A stretch of 10,986 nt of DNA, from positions 1 to 10,986 of the forward strand of contig CANJEF010000012.1 of the NCBI GenBank assembly GCA_947472965.1, in the 5' to 3' direction. A program made the position numbers and the translations under genes. Positions within the stretch are counted from its first letter, which is position 1, and the number at the start of each line of letters is the position of its first letter. The notes beneath the pieces were generated by a model. It saw nothing but the letters and a program-made list of their open reading frames with translations. It searched no databases and was not told where the DNA came from. The stretch is from Sphingobacteriales bacterium (lineage in GTDB: Bacteria; Bacteroidota; Bacteroidia; Chitinophagales; Chitinophagaceae). This document shows positions 7,270 to 10,986 of this stretch, piece by piece.

Positions 7270-7387
7270 ACATAAGACAAAAGATGTAAGATGTGAGTGA
7301 TTTCCTTTTTTAGTGTTTAAGGTTTAGTGTTTAAGGTTTAGGGTTTAGGCTGTTCCTTATGTCTTATGTCTAACATCTTACGTCTTA
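7268..7387. repeat. Inverted-repeat arms flanking the ydfG/sprA convergent junction, candidate bidirectional terminator
   Basis: The left block has AGACATAAGAC (7268-7278) and ATGTAAGATGT (7284-7294). The right block has GTCTTATGTCT (7361-7371), the exact reverse complement of the first, and ACATCTTACGT (7373-7383), which matches the second at 10 of 11 bases. A longer view pairs 7280-7297 with 7370-7387 at 15 of 18 positions. The four units are themselves variants of one motif (GAYRTAAGA), so arms can pair in more than one register. The left block begins inside the ydfG stop codon and the right block includes the sprA stop codon, so both transcripts would run straight into it. Joint termination is inferred from position only. 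Confidence 0.6.
7309..7350 (+). repeat. Telomere-like heptamer array (six TTTAGGG-type units)
   Basis: Six head-to-tail heptamers read TTTAGTG, TTTAAGG, TTTAGTG, TTTAAGG, TTTAGGG, TTTAGGC. The first four are two exact copies of a 14-base unit. The array lies between the inverted arms of the convergent junction and would be the loop of any hairpin they form. It contains no gene. It resembles plant-type telomere repeats only in sequence; nothing suggests a chromosome end here. Confidence 0.8.
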
Positions 7388-10300
7388 TTGTGCCAACGAA
7401 ATTCTAATTTGTACTCCACCTCTCGTATTCACAGAAGGAGCTGCATTTGATACATATGGATTGAGCCTTCTTTGGTCGAAGTACAACTGCACATTTACCC
7501 TGTTGCTAACAACATAATCTATTGTAGGTCGGATGGTGATTATTTTTTGACCTCCGGTTGCAAAGGCATTTGCCTGATCCAGCCTGGAATTTGAATTGAT
7601 ATCATCCCTAATACTGAAGTCAAGTGCAAATGTGATGTCGTTATCCAATTTGTTTGTAGGTTCTTTTTTACCAATTTTTATTTTGATTGGAAGTGGGAAA
7701 CCTCTTTTTCTCCAACGTACACCAAAGGTTACTTCTGTTGATTTCACTTCACTTAATTGGTAATCAATCAGACTCATGCTTAGTTGTCTCGACTTTCTAT
7801 ATTCGAACCTTCCTGATATTTGTGAAGGGGTTGAAAAATCTATTCCAATCAATGGAGCAAATTGTTCTGTTATAGATAGGTTGGGTACAAGGAAATAGGG
7901 GATATAATTTCCGGATAGCGTATCTACGAATGAAGGGAATCCAACCAGCAATGTATCCTGGAATAGCAGGGCTGAGTTGAAGCTATTCATCGACAAGGTA
8001 CTATTATAGCCGTGGCTGATGGTAAAGTTTGTAAAAAACTGTTGTAGTCCTTCAATCCTATTCAATCCATTGTAGGTGATTCTCCAATTTGGTTTTGGTA
8101 TATATCCGCTGAATGGATTTGCTTTCACCGAACCATATTTTCCTGTTTCGAGGAGAGCAATTTTTTCAGGATCCTTATCCGTATAGGCAGCCATGAAAGC
8201 CGGAATCAATACATCTTGTGCATAGCGCCCATACCCCTTGTAATATCCATCTGCCTCTTTTGTTTTGCTGTATGGATTTTTCTCTCCAAGTCTTTTTGAA
8301 AGGATCAGACGATTGTTCTCAAATGTTTTAAAAGTTTCACTGGTTGTATTTGGGTTTGACTTCCTGAATAGTGTGTTGAAAGATATATAACTAATACTGA
8401 ATCCACCGCCTGAGTATGGACTCAATGAATTGAAGTTGCCTGTTCCAACAGTATCTTTAAAGAGGGTAGAGAAGTTTTTGTTTAAACTCTTGTCTAAATT
8501 CAAATCTATGGTTAGGTCCCTAATGGGTTCAACTTGCGCTGTCAGATTTAATCTTTGTTCATACGATTGAATGAATAAATTATTCAGGGCCGGGTCTTTT
8601 GTAATCAACCCTTTTTTACTTGTTTCTTTTAGCCATTGTTCGTCTGGTTGCTTGCCCATAATGAAGTCTAGGCCAGGAGCCATCGTCTTCCAGTTTTGTC
8701 CTATAAATTTAGTGCTGTCTGTATATCCCGGTAAGAATGTTGTACCATTCTCACTATAGGTTGCCCCCAATCTTTTTACACCTGTTAATACCCGTAATAT
8801 TGCTCTTTCGCTTGGCGTTAAAATGATTTCAGTTCTTTCTTTTGCCTTTCTTTCTCGAATGGTTTTTTCTTTTTCTTTTTTCGTTTTTTCTACTTGTTCC
8901 TTTTTTTTCTTCTCTTGTACATCTTTTAAGGCTTCGTCATCGATTTTTTCTTCTTCTAACTTCTTTTTTTCTTCGGGCTTTACTTTCTGAACCCTGAATG
9001 CACCAGGTTTTATTGTGCTGATGGAAGGATCAAAATCATCTGGAAGAGAAAAGATGCCTTTAGGCATTGTATCTATTTTAGCTGCAATGGTATCAACAAT
9101 GATACTGCCATTGTCTTTTACTTTTGGTGCTTTTTTCTGATTTGTATTTTCCTTGGTTTTTTTAGCCGTTGTTTTTTCTTTTTTGACTTTTGGTTCTCTA
9201 ACCCTTGGTTCTCTTGGAACATCCGGTAAATTCTCTACTGCACGTAAGAGCCTTGATTTATTGTAAAGCTGGCTCATATTCAATTCCATCGTTGCTCCAG
9301 TCTGACTGCTATTTTGAATTGTATTTCCTAGGTTCAATGCCAATCTTGAGGCCGCAATCCAATTGTAGGTGCTTCTGCGTGCAAGATTTATAGTTGTCCA
9401 ATTTAATATTGGGAAATAGTTCGTTGGCAGCGTATAGGTAATATCTGCACTCTGGTTATAGATTGTATTTCGTCCTCCTTTTAAAAAGTTTCGTTGTATA
9501 GAGTCTTTCTTGGCTTTGGTGTCAATCCTTCCATAGGGCTCATCAATTCTGGAATTATTGGTCGCTTTGAAATCAAGGTTAAAGGATTTTGTAAGGTCCC
9601 ATCGCATGTTATAATTCCTATCAATAACAAAATATTTATCGTACGTTTCTGGGATCGCAAATTTTCCTCCACCAATATTTCGCGGAAGGATGGCACCGAA
9701 TTGTCTTCTGGTATCCATCCTAACGCCAATGAGTGATGGCTTGGGATTGAAATTTACTTTTCTGATGAAGTCCAACCAAGACGCTCTTGATTTTAGAAAA
9801 TCTTTCAACGGTTCAATGTAAGATGGCTGGGTGGTATAATTATAGCCAACACCTCCTTGTGATTTGTTTACCTGGTTTTTTTCGATGAGTGGGTTGTGTT
9901 GACTGGTTTGGGTCATTGAATAACTGAAGTCAAAGTTCGACTTGCTCCATAAACGAATTTTTTTCTCGGGATCCGGTGTAAAACGCACATTGGTAAAATT
10001 GATTGTTTTGAGACCAATGAAATCAACTGCATTGTTTCTGATCGAATCGCGTTCTGATTTATACAATCGGTATTTGTCTTTTATCGTGATGTCCTTGTCA
10101 AAAGGATCATACTTTGGCGTACTCATTGTATTTGAAATGCTGGCAAAGAATGGCACCTCAAGTCCAATCCCTTTTGGAAGAAGTTTGCCAAGCTGTAGGT
10201 TTGTTGAAAGGTCAAATTGTTTGAGGTCGTCGCGGTAGCGATCGTTTACACGTTGTTCGAGTTGCCCAAAACCAGCAGTATGGATGTTGGCCGACATGGA

Positions 10301-10986
10301 TACGGAACCAAGATCCGACAATTGCATATTCATTTGTCCTACTGCAGCCCAACCTCCTGATTCATCCAATCCGGATAGCCTGAGTTCGTTCACCCATACT
10401 TCTGTGTTCACGGGTGATGAAGTTCCTCCTTTTGGATTTTCAACCCCAAGTAGAACGCCTCTTACTTCACCAATATTTGGGTTTCCCATGATAGAAAAAA
10501 TCTTGCCATCGATGGTTTTTCTGAAAATATTATTGAAATTATTTGTACTTAGATTTCTTTCGTTTTTCAAATTAATCAGTTCGGATAAATTGAAGTCTAG
10601 TTCATTTTGTGTAGGCCAAATAACAGTTTCATCAATGGTTCCAAAAGGAGTAACCTTTAGTGGGTACTTGATTTCATAGTAATTGTTAATGTAGTCGTTT
10701 CCAATTCTGATCACTGCATAAACATCTCCATCACTTACTTTTGTATATTCTTTAATTCCCTCTGCATGGTAGAAAAGCGAAAGCTTTTTATATTGTCGAA
10801 GATCATGGCTGAATGATTTGAATACCGCCCTGCCATTTCCGTCTTGCAGGTTAATTACTTTCATGCTGAGTGACTGCTCATTTTGCAGAATATTAATTCC
10901 ACCATTGCTTAAGGTTTGAACCCTTTGAATACCTGGGGGTGTTCTATACACCACAGGTTCACGCTTGTCATTTTCTTCAATGTTAA
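7385..10986 (-). CDS. sprA: Cell-surface protein SprA (T9SS outer-membrane translocon), C-terminal half
   Basis: SprA is the very large outer-membrane beta-barrel channel through which T9SS cargo leaves the cell; in gliding Bacteroidota it is also needed for motility. The minus-strand frame is open from the right edge (first complete codon ends at 10984) to the TAA at 7387-7385, giving 1199 residues. Family members are about 2400 residues, so roughly half is visible. The GTG at 10954 is internal, since the frame continues through NIEENDKREPVVYRTPPG to the edge. Signatures include GVENPKGG and TEVWVNELRLSGLDESGGWA near visible residues 185-205, TPKYDPFDKDI near 290, NGTTFLPGYTDSTKFIGQNW near 745, FGVRWRKRGFPLPIKIKIG, and the closing strand RGGVQIRISLAQ. 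Most of the rest alternates polar and hydrophobic residues as barrel strands do. A charged insert interrupts it at about 587-718. The gene converges on ydfG. Start, signal peptide and upstream neighbours are outside the window. Confidence 0.95.
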   Translation of the reverse strand, partial: NIEENDKREPVVYRTPPGIQRVQTLSNGGINILQNEQSLSMKVINLQDGNGRAVFKSFSHDLRQYKKLSLFYHAEGIKEYTKVSDGDVYAVIRIGNDYINNYYEIKYPLKVTPFGTIDETVIWPTQNELDFNLSELINLKNERNLSTNNFNNIFRKTIDGKIFSIMGNPNIGEVRGVLLGVENPKGGTSSPVNTEVWVNELRLSGLDESGGWAAVGQMNMQLSDLGSVSMSANIHTAGFGQLEQRVNDRYRDDLKQFDLSTNLQLGKLLPKGIGLEVPFFASISNTMSTPKYDPFDKDITIKDKYRLYKSERDSIRNNAVDFIGLKTINFTNVRFTPDPEKKIRLWSKSNFDFSYSMTQTSQHNPLIEKNQVNKSQGGVGYNYTTQPSYIEPLKDFLKSRASWLDFIRKVNFNPKPSLIGVRMDTRRQFGAILPRNIGGGKFAIPETYDKYFVIDRNYNMRWDLTKSFNLDFKATNNSRIDEPYGRIDTKAKKDSIQRNFLKGGRNTIYNQSADITYTLPTNYFPILNWTTINLARRSTYNWIAASRLALNLGNTIQNSSQTGATMELNMSQLYNKSRLLRAVENLPDVPREPRVREPKVKKEKTTAKKTKENTNQKKAPKVKDNGSIIVDTIAAKIDTMPKGIFSLPDDFDPSISTIKPGAFRVQKVKPEEKKKLEEEKIDDEALKDVQEKKKKEQVEKTKKEKEKTIRERKAKERTEIILTPSERAILRVLTGVKRLGATYSENGTTFLPGYTDSTKFIGQNWKTMAPGLDFIMGKQPDEQWLKETSKKGLITKDPALNNLFIQSYEQRLNLTAQVEPIRDLTIDLNLDKSLNKNFSTLFKDTVGTGNFNSLSPYSGGGFSISYISFNTLFRKSNPNTTSETFKTFENNRLILSKRLGEKNPYSKTKEADGYYKGYGRYAQDVLIPAFMAAYTDKDPEKIALLETGKYGSVKANPFSGYIPKPNWRITYNGLNRIEGLQQFFTNFTISHGYNSTLSMNSFNSALLFQDTLLVGFPSFVDTLSGNYIPYFLVPNLSITEQFAPLIGIDFSTPSQISGRFEYRKSRQLSMSLIDYQLSEVKSTEVTFGVRWRKRGFPLPIKIKIGKKEPTNKLDNDITFALDFSIRDDINSNSRLDQANAFATGGQKIITIRPTIDYVVSNRVNVQLYFDQRRLNPYVSNAAPSVNTRGGVQIRISLAQ
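8830..9222 (-). other. Lysine/glutamate-rich low-complexity insert within SprA
   Basis: About 130 residues of SprA (visible 587-718) are dominated by K, E and R. They begin PREPRVREPKVKKEK and end near KAKERTEIILTPSE, with an uncharged D/I/P-rich middle (DTIAAKIDTMPKG and DDFDPS). The two charged blocks are likely helical or coiled-coil, or disordered, unlike the beta-strand sequence on both sides. On the plus strand the region is a long T-rich tract, including eight T at 8901-8908. It probably forms a loop between barrel strands; which side of the membrane it faces cannot be told from sequence. Confidence 0.7.

Noticed and set aside
7309..7350. CRISPR array or a real telomere
   Set aside because: The units are 7 bases with no spacers, and the array is internal between two ordinary genes with no sign of a replicon end.
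7268..7387. Insertion-sequence remnant (terminal inverted repeats)
   Set aside because: There is no transposase sequence, the total length is only about 120 bases, and the arms are short repeated units in permuted order rather than single terminal repeats with target duplication.
10284..10679. Plus-strand open frame of 131 codons opposite sprA
   Set aside because: It is fully contained in conserved SprA sequence on the other strand, with no recognisable domain or start signal.
1..10986. A new defence or biosynthetic system spanning the window
   Set aside because: Every long gene belongs to a recognised family with a housekeeping, envelope or T9SS role; no cluster of unknown genes is present.

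Overview
The window is typical Bacteroidota chromosome, most likely from the Chitinophagia/Sphingobacteriia side of the phylum. The evidence is a SprA-type outer-membrane translocon of the type IX secretion system (T9SS), a large secreted protein ending in a T9SS type B (CHU_C) sorting domain, a DUF4105/Lnb-type membrane protein, a TAnnTTTG-like promoter box and weak ribosome binding sites. Base composition is moderately AT-rich. I see no insertion sequence, phage gene, CRISPR array, rRNA or tRNA.

Layout, left to right. (1) Plus strand 2-991: the 3' part of dprA (DNA uptake/recombination), cut by the left edge. (2) 1019-2500: complete guaB (IMP dehydrogenase), with a promoter-like element overlapping the end of dprA and almost no leader. 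(3) 2510-3694: a signal peptide plus five-helix membrane protein of the DUF4105/Lnb family, 9 bases after guaB and so probably in one transcript with it. (4) 3755-6403: an 882-residue secreted multidomain protein (cadherin-like region, two PKD domains, four tandem Ig-like repeats, type B sorting domain) that has no in-frame ATG near its signal peptide. (5) 6520-7269: a YdfG-like NADP-dependent short-chain dehydrogenase. (6) 7270-7384: a convergent intergenic junction holding a telomere-like heptamer array between inverted-repeat arms. (7) Minus strand 10986-7385: the C-terminal half of sprA, cut by the right edge.

How the genes relate: the 3755-6403 product is a predicted T9SS cargo and SprA is the channel such cargo uses, so the right two thirds of the window has a cell-surface secretion theme. 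Lnb belongs to lipoprotein maturation, also an envelope function. dprA, guaB and the dehydrogenase are housekeeping or metabolic genes with no evident link to secretion.

I found no convincing undescribed multi-gene system. The points most worth a second look are the repeat structure at the convergent junction, the probably leaderless guaB transcript, the non-ATG start of the secreted protein and the lysine/glutamate-rich insert inside the SprA barrel.
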